Source of the DNA: Paracyclopina nana
Lineage: Eukaryota; Arthropoda; Copepoda; Cyclopoida; Cyclopettidae
Assembly: GCA_019096065.1 (NCBI GenBank)
Contig: JAGUCH010000001.1
Location: 10,168,001-10,232,000, forward strand
Direction of reading: 5' to 3'
Length of the DNA: 64,000 nt
Both the position numbers and the translations under genes were made by a program. How positions within the stretch are numbered: position 1 is the stretch's first letter; each line of letters opens with the position of its first letter. The notes below the pieces were generated by a model, which made no database searches, was not told the origin of the DNA, and saw only the letters and a program-made list of their open reading frames with translations. Below, piece after piece: positions 54,668 through 64,000 of this stretch.

Positions 54668-55604
54668 TTAGAAGACGACGACGGACTTGGCAGTGCGGCC
54701 GGTCATGCACGCACTGGTGCACATGAGGTCCCAGTCGGGCCAGAAGCGTTCCCGCATTCTGTCCACGAAACGAACCAGATTGGGGCAGCGGTCACGAATG
54801 AATTTTTTCTGCGGCATCTCCATTGGTATGTAGGCGAATTGAACGAGATGGCCGAAGGCAGCGCAGTCGAACGTGGAAGGCTCCTGCAATTTAAGGGAGG
54901 ACGGGTTAACCCATGCCCCTGTCATGTTGCTTTATTACCTGGCCGTTGAAGAAGGGCTGGTCACCGAGGATCACGGAGAGGGCCTCGAGGTCTTTGCACG
55001 CGAAAGCCTCGATCTCCTCCGGTAGATGGCGGCCGAGGCCGTGGAACCTTCCCTTCAAGCGCATGCCTAAAGGCATGAGGTGCTTGAAGAAGAACAGGTC
55101 CCAAGAGGCGCCGTAGTTCTCCCTGCACAGCTTCTCGTAAAACTCGTTCATGTGGGCGCCGTAGCGCCACAAGAAGCCCGCCAGGCTGGTGTGGTTCTCC
55201 ATGGCCACGGTGGCCAGGTGGGAGGCGGCCTTTTTTACAGGAGAAAGGAGGGCGTCGGGGGCGGCGATGCCACGCCTCTCCAGCTCCTCGATGATCACGT
55301 TCGAGTCGGGGATGTGCTCCCCGTTGAGCTCCACGTACGGGATCTGCCTCTTCTTGCCGAAGTGCAGCGAGTACACTGGCTCGTACCTAACCTTCTTCAG
55401 CCTCAAGTACGTCTCCAGCTTGAGGGCGAACGGTGATATGGAGCGAATGTACGGGGAGGCGGGGAACTGGACGAGGTACACCACGTCCCGCTCAAAGGCC
55501 ACCTTCTGCAGCTCCATCCCGCATTTTTTCCGCCTCGACACGGAGGCCAAGAGCAGGAAAAAAAGAAGCGACCCCGCCACAACCACCATTAACACCGTCC
55601 ACAT
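54668..55604 (-). CDS. Failed axon connections homologue-like protein (GST-fold)
   Basis: FAXC/fax family: a membrane-anchored protein with glutathione-S-transferase-like N- and C-domains, implicated in axon development in Drosophila; no catalytic activity is established. Two exons (-), 55604-54939 and 54883-54668, in frame, 293 residues (fax and FAXC ~400). Residues 4-24 are a membrane segment (VLMVVVAGSLLFFLLLASVS) followed by RRKK. The thioredoxin-like domain reads DVVYLVQFPASPYIRSISPF ... LKLETYLRLKKVRYEPV, GKKRQIPYVELNGEHIPDSN; the all-helical C-domain includes ENHTSLAGFLWRYG, AFACKDLEALSVILGDQPFF and, after the 55-nt intron, FGHLVQFAYIP and CPNLVRFVDRMRERFWPDWD. It could also be grouped with metaxin-like proteins, but the anchor and ISPFALKLETYLR motif favour FAXC. 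Confidence 0.85.
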
Positions 55605-56334
55605 TTTGACTGTTCAAAAAAGAACCGCTCATCACGCCAGACTCGTCCGCACATGCATGCCTAGGTACCAGCGTGGACACGCGGGGAGAGCATAAAAAGC
55701 GCATGCTACCCCTAATAGCGATACATAAACTAAACGCTTACTGTAAACCGTGAAAACTATCAAGCATAGATGACGGACGTCCGAGAACCGACTGAAGATA
55801 AACAGCTTTGTTTAAAAGTCATATTTCAGAAGCAGAATCAAAATCGAGCTCACACTTACGCTAAAAACCGACTACATGTTATGCGCACGCACAACTTGAG
55901 TAAATTGTCACTTGATTCGTTGAGGACGATTCCTTGGTTGCTCGTCCTCATCTTTTACCGGCCTAACTTTGACGCGAGGCTTTCGCACCTCGACACGGTC
56001 TTTGCGTTCCTCCCTGCAATAAATACTGATATGTAGTTCGCATATCAATCCCTTTCAGAAGAACATACCTTTATCAATAACCCATAACCATCATTGATCA
56101 GCCAAAATATGACCGGCGGTGTGCGTATTTTAATTTCTAACTAACATCATGCGGCTTAGGCATTTAACAGCTTTGCGGAAAAAATCAATTATGCTAAAAT
56201 CAAACGTATTCTTCAGTGCAAAAAAGCATATCCCTGTGGGGCAAAATTAGTAGGCCAAGCTGTACGGATCACTTCTTGACCGCCAGGCAATTTTGGTATA
56301 GGACCTCTACAAAGGCAACATGGCGGCTCCATCC
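55605..56334. other. Upstream region of the FAXC-like gene
   Basis: Contains the promoter position for the FAXC-like gene. The open frame at 55770-56036 resembles nothing known. No other feature seen. Confidence 0.3.
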
Positions 56335-56696
56335 ATATATAGATCATAAAGATAGTAAAGATCACTGATCTTTGTGATCTATAAGTGGACATTTTTTGTT
56401 GATATATAGATCACAGTGGTGGACGCGCTAGCTAAGCTTATCTATATATGGACATTTTCTAGTTAGAGAAAACAGAGATTAATAATTAGATCTCTATCAG
56501 TGCTTATGATCTATAAGTGGACCTTTTAAAATCATTGAAGACTCTACACAGCTTTTTACTGAGCCTAAGGTAAGCTAAATTGATTTATTTAAAAATGCAG
56601 GACTTGATATTGAAGAATGCATTATTATTCTGTCTGAAATCAAAACGGTGTCAATATTATTTACATTTTTCATAAACCCAAAACAGAGGAGACTAA

Positions 56697-57644
56697 TGCC
56701 CTGTTCATCTACTCTATTTTTTCGTAACTTTCTTGTCCTACCTTACGGAAAAAGTTGTCGTAACTCCACGAATTTCTATTAGCTGTCGTAGCTTGTAAGA
56801 ACTAGTGTTATTTTAGCGATCCCTCTAGGATTGACTAAACTAATGCAACTTTGGAAAGAATCCCCTCTTGTGACAGACCTAGCAGAATGTTTTAGTCAGC
56901 CCTAGCAGGCCAGCTTTACTTGCTGTAAGACTCATTCTTACGTTAGGGCACACTAAACCAAAGGAAGGTTTGAAGTAAGCCCCTGAACATAGGCAAATAA
57001 AAATTGATTTAGTCAGCCCTAGCTAGCATGCGCTTAACTTGGTCAACGCGCTTACCCAATTCGTATGCTAACGACTGGTCTTACGCTGACTAAAAGATTT
57101 TGCATCACTTAAAGAGTGGACAAGCTATTTTGCGATCTCAGCGCGTAGACTGAAATTTTATTAGCGTGGGTCGGAATTATGATTTTGATGAAACGAGCCA
57201 ACTTATTTGGGCCAAAAAATTGCTTGTTTTTAATAATACAATGACTTAATTTCTTTAATGAAATTGGAGCAAATAATTAAAAATAATCATAGTTGGGCAA
57301 CTCCTTACGCCAGCTTTCATTTTCACCATTTTAGTTGCATTTTTGTTTAAAGTTCTGAAAAAGAAAATTGCTTGGCTCAGTTAGTCAAACCTTTCCTAGA
57401 GCAGCAGCATCTCGGCGGAACAAATAAGTTATTATCACTAAACTACACTTTAACAGCTATTAGCGCAGAAAATCGCTGAACACGGGCTGGCTTTTTTCGA
57501 CCCACAAAATTGAACGTCCGCTCTTTAAGTGATGCAAAATCTTTTCGCTGACTTAAGACAGTTTTTGTCGTTATAGAATAACGACAAATTTTTGTAAGAA
57601 TCCTGAAATTACGACAGAAATTGTCTTTGTAGATGAACAGGGCA
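56697..57644. mobile_element. 948-bp Harbinger-like TIR element with TAA target duplication
   Basis: A perfect 16-bp inverted repeat TGCCCTGTTCATCTAC / GTAGATGAACAGGGCA is flanked by TAA on both sides. A 3-bp TWA duplication is characteristic of PIF/Harbinger. The minus-strand ORF inside (57443-57661) shows no transposase motif. Related short copies: 22014, 35507, 53283. Confidence 0.7.
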
Positions 57645-57785
57645 TAAATGCCAAAGAGCAATTTTAAACTCTTACAGTATTTGTTGTCTTTTAGTTCCTT
57701 TCTTTTTCATAGCAACTCACGTCAACCTGAGGGCTTAATAATTATAAAACCCTTACCAAACTAAATAAATTAATATCTATTTATA

Positions 57786-58175
57786 CAGTCTGTCCATTCA
57801 AAATTGGACGTTAAGGGAATCTAAACTTTGTGTCACATATTCAAGATATACAGGACTTTTAAACGATATCGTTGGAAAGATTGAGTCTTTTCCCATCTTT
57901 TTGGTAAAAATAGAAAAAATCAATTTGAACGGGAAAAAACCGAGAAAATTAAATTTTCCCCAAGGCAACCCAGAAAATCGTCACAAAAAAAACTGATGCA
58001 ACATTTATTTTTTGATGTCACATGGAATTCATATTAATATTTTTCATTTTGTAAGAAAACAAAAATGATGCCCAAAGGTTCAAGCTTTCCAACAAAACCC
58101 ATCACGCCTCGAAATTCATGAATTCATACACAAACTTTTGATTCCCGCACCGTCCAATTTTGAATGGTCAGACTG
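57786..58175. mobile_element. Tc1/mariner-like MITE, copy 3
   Basis: 390 bp, from CAGTCTGTCCATTCAAAATT to AATTTTGAATGGTCAGACTG, flanked by TA. Same length as copy 2. Sits within the right end of the 56335-58256 element. Confidence 0.85.
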
Positions 58176-58737
58176 TATATCAACAAAAAATGTCCATTTA
58201 CAGATCACAAAGATCTGTGATCTATAATATTTTTATGATCTTTGTGATCTATATATCAATAGAGCGCAACATGGCAATGACTTGACAGAGAAATCTAGTA
58301 CTTAAGGAAAGCATTCACAGAATTTTCAATAATCACTCTAGAGGCACTTTCCATAAGTTGCCAACCACCCTTAAAATCAAGTACAATATTTAGAAGGCAA
58401 ATCACTTTTTAATGATCACAGCTTAAAATCAAATTTTCTCTCTTCATGAGTAAGCTTTGCGAAAACATGCAGAAGGGATGGTCAGGTTTAATTGCCATCA
58501 AGTCAATGTGCAATGTGCAACATGATTTTTAAAAATGAGCAGAGATTGAGTCTAATTAATAGAGATACATAGCGTCATGGAGCGCTTATCCTTTTTCCCG
58601 AGCGTGAAAAAGTTTCTTTCTGAAAATAATTATTGTTCGATTTATTCGCATTTGTCACTAGAATATATATAGGGGAAAAAGCAAGACTTGACCATCTAAA
58701 AGTAAAGTGTAGTTCCTGCTCCAAAACGAATAGGTTT

Positions 58738-61700
58738 TCAGGCCTGAGGCATTGAAATGACAAGCCTGAAAGAGAGAGGACATGGAAGAAGAAGAAGAAT
58801 CTCTAGCTAACATCGAAAAGAGTGCTATATACACAGGCAGCCAAGCTCACGTCACTACTTACCGGGTGATTTTCATCGCATGATCTTTTTCGACCGAAGC
58901 TTTGCACTCGGCACTCGGCGATTCATGGACTGAGTCACTGCTCTGAGCAGAGTCCAGATTGAGCAGGGCTTGCAGAAATTTGTGACCCACGCTCCGCAAG
59001 TGATAGGTGCTGATATGAATTCCCTGCTCGCAAAAAAAGAATGAGGCTCGATCAGCCATAGTGCGAAAGCCAAAATCGCGTACCTCCAACTGGCCCAAAT
59101 TGAAGCCTGAAAACGAGCTCTCTAACGTGTACGACCTCGAGACATCGAATTCCCTCCAGACGACAACTCTGGCGGTGGATTCACGACCCCGCTCGATCGT
59201 GTACTTGCAGGACCTCTTGTCAAATCCGGGCTCAAGATCGTGCAAAATTTCCGCTAGTTGCTAAGGGATCCGGTCAGCCAATGACAAATAAAATAAAAAA
59301 TGCGCGCTTACCTTGTACACCGCTGGGTCGTCGTAAAAGTCATGATCAGGCGGCCACCAACTTTGCATCGCAGAGCAGCCATAGAGGAACACGTTTTTCT
59401 TGCGCGAATGGCCGTGAAAGTCGCAAAAGAGGAAAACGTCTCGGCTCAGGATTTGTTTGATGTAGCTGATGATCCCTTTGCTGTGGAATATAACGGGGTG
59501 CAACCTCGCGTGAGGATCCTGCCACCTTCGGTTCAAGTCCTCACCAGTCAAGCCGCACCTGCAAAGATGATTTTTGGGAAGCTGCACTTCGCCAGATACG
59601 ATGTCAAGTACCGATGGCAGCCGTTGATGACTCCTTCCACGTTCAGCATGGGAATGATTTTGAACACGTAGCGGCTTCGAACCTCGTCCGCATCTGGCGA
59701 GTTTCCAGTTAAAAAGTCCAAAATCCCCTCCATAATCCAGGATGAATTAGTCTCTCCAGGATGAACGCGCCCCGTCAATACGACAATGGGCCTATCACAA
59801 ACAGGAATGTTATCGTTATTTAGAGGCCGGCGGCCGGCCTCCAGTCTCGACTTGGCCGTAATAGTGACCAAGGGCACGTCGTGCTCGCCCAACGACTCGG
59901 TCAACCAGTCGATCTTGAAGTAAAAGCCGTCCCTGGAGGCGGCAAGAGTGTCAAGGTTGGCCTTCATCCTTGAGTAGGTGTATGGGTAGTGGTAGGCCAA
60001 GTAGCAAATGTCGCCGTCATGCGGGAAAGTGACGGTCAGGGAGGCCGTCATGTAGTTATCCCCGTTGATTTGGGACGATTTCGAAAAGTTGTTTCGAAAG
60101 TATGCGATGTCCTCGCCAACTCTGCGCCAGTGAGGCCGACCGGCCATGGCCTCCTTCACGCTGAACATGACGGGCTGCATTCCGAAATTGAACTGCGAAT
60201 TGGCCTTTTCGTAATTAATGATGTTGAAAAAGTAGGGATAGTGCTCGCCGCCTCTCATGTTCGAGACCTAAATGAGAGCAAAAATCCGGATGAGGACTGC
60301 TTTTACCACGATGATGGTGGCAAATCATGAACCTGAAAGTAGAACCATTGGTGGTGCTTGTCCGAGTTGACATCGGGAGTCAGGATCAAGTTATACTGAC
60401 GCCCACCGACGTGAATGGCTTTGCGCAGATTTCCACACTCAAAGCGCGATTCGAATTTCAAAAAGGAGGAAGTATGCTTCTCCGGATCGAAGTTGTTAAC
60501 GTAGAATTCATCCGTGTTGGTCAAGTTGGCGTTGTCGCACGCCAACCGACCGAACATTTTATCCTCGTTGACGATTGCATCGAGGTCGTAGAGCACGGTT
60601 GCACTTTCCTCCTCAGCGTCATCGTGGGAGCCAGACAGAATTTGCCTTATGTTGTTGACAACTTTGTGCCTGAAAGGTGTGTAAATCAGCAAAACTGGAA
60701 GTTTTCTAGCAAGGACCCCACAAAACAAAAAGTCTATAGTAAATCTGTAGTAAAGCCAGTTGGAAAATCAATAGTGTCCAAATTGATTAATTTTGATATA
60801 CATCAATTCATCTATATCCATAGATTACTCGCATGTTATTTTTTCACTCTATCATAATTAGTCTTTAAGATATTCAATTTTAAAAGATTTGAAATGGCGA
60901 CAAAATGACCTACTTTAAGTCTTTAAAATGTTTTCATTATTCTTTAATTTTGGAATTGATATGAATTTTATAGCATATAACTAAGTCATTCATCATTAAC
61001 TTTTTTTAATAAACCTAAAAATCAATGTTCCTATTTTAAGTATATTAATGACCTATTTATTTGATTTAATTGTAACAAAGTTTACACTAATTTTTATCCC
61101 TACTGATTTGCTTCATTATTAATGATATTTGTTTAAATGAAATGTATACTAATGCCAAATAGTATATAATTTAGGTGTGAATTTTTTAACAACATCAATA
61201 TTACTTTATTTATGTTTTTTTCTACATTTTATCTCTATTAAATCCCCACTCTTCTAATTAACTAGGTTAGTTCTAAATGTATATTGACCTCATTTTGCTA
61301 TTAAAAAATTGCATGTTCTTAATCACACCTAAATACACTTAGGACTCTACACTGAGTCTCATCCTCTTACTTTTGGTGCTGCTATCTACAAGTATACTAA
61401 GTCGGGTGTAAATGTAGATTTTACAGATTTAATAAGTGGGTAGAAAATCTGTATTTTACCTGTTTTCTTAAATTGAACTTAGTAAACTGTTCAGAGATGG
61501 CTCTGCTTGCAATTCAATAATTTGTGAAATTGTTCTTATCAATAACTTTTAATGGTTTTGAGATTTCAAAAATCATCATTAATAGATGTTGTTTAGAACA
61601 GCATGAAAACTGAGTTAGAAAGTATCATGAACCTCAGTTTTTACACAAAAAACTGAGATTTTTAGAATATTTCAATATTTTTTTACATGTACCACAATCA

Positions 61701-63917
61701 CTCTAGTCTACTCTATTTTATCAAAATCAGAACTTTCTATGTTTAAAGACTTACATATGAAATGGGTCATTAGAGTGGAGAGAGCCTGCAAATTTCAGGC
61801 TCACATATAAATTCAAAACATTATGTAACATAGTTGTTTTTCAGGATTTGTATGCATTGTATCTTGTTAATTAGTTGTGAAATAAAATCAGTCTTATATC
61901 CCCCATTAATGTATTTGTAATACATAACAGTGGGGAAAAAAGGTAATTAAGAAATCACATTTTTATCATAAAAATTGACATATAATATGGAAGAAATTGA
62001 CATCAGAATTCACAATGCCAGATAAAAACATCATTCCCCTTTGATTTAATGTACTTGTTAATTTTTTTTAAAAGTATAGTACATACCTATAAAACAAGAA
62101 AAATTGACAATAAATAGCTATAAAATAGGCATAGCAGATTCGAAATTTGTCAAAAAAAATATTATTTTTAAATAAGTCTTTTATTAGATGAAAACACTTT
62201 TAAAACAGATTCAATACTATTAATTTATTAATTAAATTATAAATACTATCTATAATAACTTATGAAACAAAAAAAATCATGTATTATTTTCACACACGCA
62301 TACCATAGGATAAAATAAAAATGAAATTAAGTTGATAACGATAAGTTTTAGAGATCAGGATTTCGCAAAAATTTTATGAAACGGTTGCGTTACGCTTTTA
62401 GGTATATTCTTGTAACAAGAATACCGATCAAAAATACGTACTAAATTAGGATCAAATCGGTATGGTTTGCGGATTTGTTTTGTGGGGGAGCCAGTCGGTA
62501 TGTTTTCCGCCGTCCATAAACACTCTAGGTTCATGAAAACACAGATGTCATGCTAACCCCTCTTTTACAGCGCCAAATAAAACTACAGGGCTTTCATGAA
62601 CAATGCATGCAATCATCAATCAAGCATGGAAAAAACACCTTGACCATTAGAGAGCATGAATAATGCATAATCACCTGCAGGCTTGCTTGTTCTTCTCCAG
62701 CAACCGTTCGACTTGGCCGATCGGACTCTGGCCCGCAACCAGATCCGGATAGGCGACTTTGGCAAACTTGATGAGCCCGTGGGTTTGCTGCGCAAATGTC
62801 AAGTAGTGCTCAGTGTCGGAGACGTCAGAGCTTCGAACGTTAGGATTGGTGTGACTCTCCACAATCTGCAACACACAGAAAGCAACTATTGAACCAGTCA
62901 TAAAATCAACCTTGATCACTGCAAATAACGAACACTCTCCATGGAGAGCACAAACAAAAGAATCTTTGACATGGATTACATTGGGCGTTGAATACTCCGG
63001 GAAAAACCTGGCGTAGTCTTTGGCGAGTTCCAGCTTGCCCCTCTGCTCCACGGTTTTTCCGCTGGAGGCTCCTGATGCAAATTCAGGGACGTGATCCTCG
63101 CCATCATCGTCATCCTGCGCGGCGACCTCTTCTTCTTCCCCGTCCTCATTTTCCTCGTCGTCGTCGCTTTCGTCCGATTCGGGCGTCGTTTCTCGAGACG
63201 TCGACTCGGAGGACGATTCAACTAGAAGCAATCACGGTGTTGCATTGTGCATTGTGCATTAATGCACCACGTACGTACCTTCGGGCTGCGCTTGGTGGCC
63301 TTCAGGAATCGTGAATTTCGCAGGACTGAATTCAACGTCGACCGGAAGGGGCTTTGAGTCGCAGACTTTGCACAAAACTGCGCAAGCTCTGTACAGAAGT
63401 CGGTCCCACCGTTTGTCATCAAAAATTGACTGGGTGCAAAATTCCTTCAGCCTTTCTAAGCCTTCTGCATCGAGGAACTGTTGCTTGCCAATTTCTAAAC
63501 AATCTCTGCTTAGGCATCTTTAAATTAACCTAGAAACAGGGAATTGCTCACTCGATCCGACGACGTGCTGAAAAACCGACAGGAGGCCACCTATGATCTT
63601 GACAGCCATTCGGCCTCGATCGAGAAACTTCTCGTAGCTTGCAAAAACGCCGACCAAATCATGAACGAAATTTTGCTTGGTCAATAAAAGTTGGTTTTGC
63701 CCTGTCAAATAGAATGTGTCAACCTTTGAGGTTAGCATGACAAGCTTGCGCACTTACGCGCTTTGGTGAGGTTGCCGAGGGCTTCCACTGCCACTTTGAG
63801 CCTGGGACCAAATTGGGTTCGCGCTAACTTTGTCACGATCGAAGTGACCAAGGGCACAATGCCGTCTTTTCCCAGGATGGTTGACGTCAGGCTGTTCCTG
63901 GAGAGGGCCTTCACCAC
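58738..63917 (-). CDS. AGTPBP1: Cytosolic carboxypeptidase 1 (AGTPBP1/Nna1), 3' part; 5' end beyond window
   Basis: M14 zinc carboxypeptidase that removes polyglutamate side chains and C-terminal glutamates from tubulin. Exons (-): 63917-63758, 63701-63552, 63494-63279, 63221-62675, 60669-60333, 60267-59612, 59558-59312, 59260-59084, 59023-58863 and a candidate last exon 58765-58738; all phases agree, ~890 residues here (human ~1,226). Armadillo-like segment first (NSLTSTILGKDGIVPLVTSI), then an acidic Ser/Asp/Glu linker, the CCP N-domain (FESRFECGNLRKAI, HQWFYFQVSNMR) and the peptidase: zinc HxxE in GRVHPGETNSSW, GEDLNRRW with its Arg, third zinc His in FCDFHGHSRKKN, catalytic Glu in YTLESSF. 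The start lies outside the window. One stretch (62.87-62.98 kb) may be an intron of 45 or 114 nt open in frame. The 2-kb intron carries a DNA transposon. Confidence 0.92.
60716..62487 (-). mobile_element. 1,772-bp AT-rich TIR element, copy B, within an AGTPBP1 intron
   Basis: Reverse complement of copy A at 38469-40240, same length and the same 14-bp ends (CCCCACAAAACAAA). It makes up most of a 2,005-nt intron, while all other AGTPBP1 introns here are 51-97 nt. Flanks AGCAAGGA and GAGCCAGT show no evident duplication. Confidence 0.88.
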
Positions 63918-64000
63918 CTAAATTGACGCAATTCAGTGCTGACACATTTTTCACTTGGCCCAGCCTTCACTCCTTTCAAATGCAAAATGAAAGCTGCTAG

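Larger units (their letters stand above)
56335..58256. mobile_element. ~1.9-kb TIR element with ~85-bp ends, carrying two nested elements
   Basis: The left end ATATATAGATCATAAAGAT ... TGATCTTTGTGATCTATAAG, TGGACATTTTTTGTTGATAT is mirrored at the right (TATATCAACAAAAAATGTCC, AGATCTGTGATCTATAA, GATCTTTGTGATCTATATAT). The interior contains the Harbinger-like element 56697-57644 and the Tc1-like MITE 57786-58175. No transposase is visible. GCAACATGGC occurs just outside both ends, though not directly abutting them. Confidence 0.65.

Noticed and set aside
54656-55695. Plus-strand frames across 54.6-55.7 kb
   Set aside because: Antisense shadows of the FAXC-like exons.

Overview
This is eukaryotic genomic DNA, most likely from an arthropod and probably an insect or close relative. 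The evidence is intron-split genes with GT-AG introns mostly 50-66 nt long, animal-specific families (GBF1, katanin p80, a B(0)AT-like SLC6 carrier, a ZP-domain membrane protein, AGTPBP1/CCP1, FAXC) and AT-rich intergenic DNA packed with small inverted-repeat elements. I cannot name the species. There are no prokaryotic operons, CRISPR arrays or rRNA genes.

Layout. 1-6.4 kb: remnant of an LTR retroelement (integrase fragment, a membrane-spanning ORF, a coiled-coil ORF behind a splice-acceptor-like site, polypurine tract and LTR), interrupted by a foldback element, then tRNA-headed SINE-like copies and hairpins. 6.4-32.6 kb: a compact cluster of housekeeping and transport genes: GBF1 (-), ANAPC10 and PDCL (+, only 4 nt apart), GFER/ALR (-), KATNB1 (+, with an 8.6-kb intron), SLC6A18/19-like transporter (-). 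GBF1/ANAPC10 and GFER/KATNB1 are head to head over about 0.5 kb each. PDCL/GFER are tail to tail over 22 bp. 32.6-35.1 kb: stacked MITEs and a SINA/SIAH-like gene (-). 35.1-42.6 kb: a gene-free transposon graveyard with foldback elements, a long perfect-looking hairpin, a 1,772-bp AT-rich TIR element and a foldback element whose arms are minisatellite. 42.6-45.4 kb: ZP-domain gene (-), 5' exon(s) not found. 45.4-54.6 kb: no recognisable genes; MITEs, tRNA-like sequences and a 1-kb foldback carrying a nested MITE. 54.7-55.6 kb: FAXC-like gene (-). 56.3-58.3 kb: three nested TIR elements. 58.7-63.9 kb: 3' two thirds of AGTPBP1/CCP1 (-), running off the right edge, with a second inverted copy of the 1,772-bp element in one intron.

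The genes do not form one pathway, but several touch shared cell biology: KATNB1 (microtubule severing) and AGTPBP1 (tubulin deglutamylation) act on the same polymer, and ANAPC10 and the SIAH-like protein are ubiquitin-ligase components. The most notable observations are the probable dicistronic ANAPC10-PDCL transcription unit, a GC-AG intron in the SIAH-like gene whose length is a multiple of three and which has no stop, the diversity of foldback/TIR elements (one with a related empty site and one with tandem-repeat arms), and the retroelement's extra ORFs. Exon boundaries were worked out by hand from splice consensus, reading phase and protein-family continuity; no alignment program was run.
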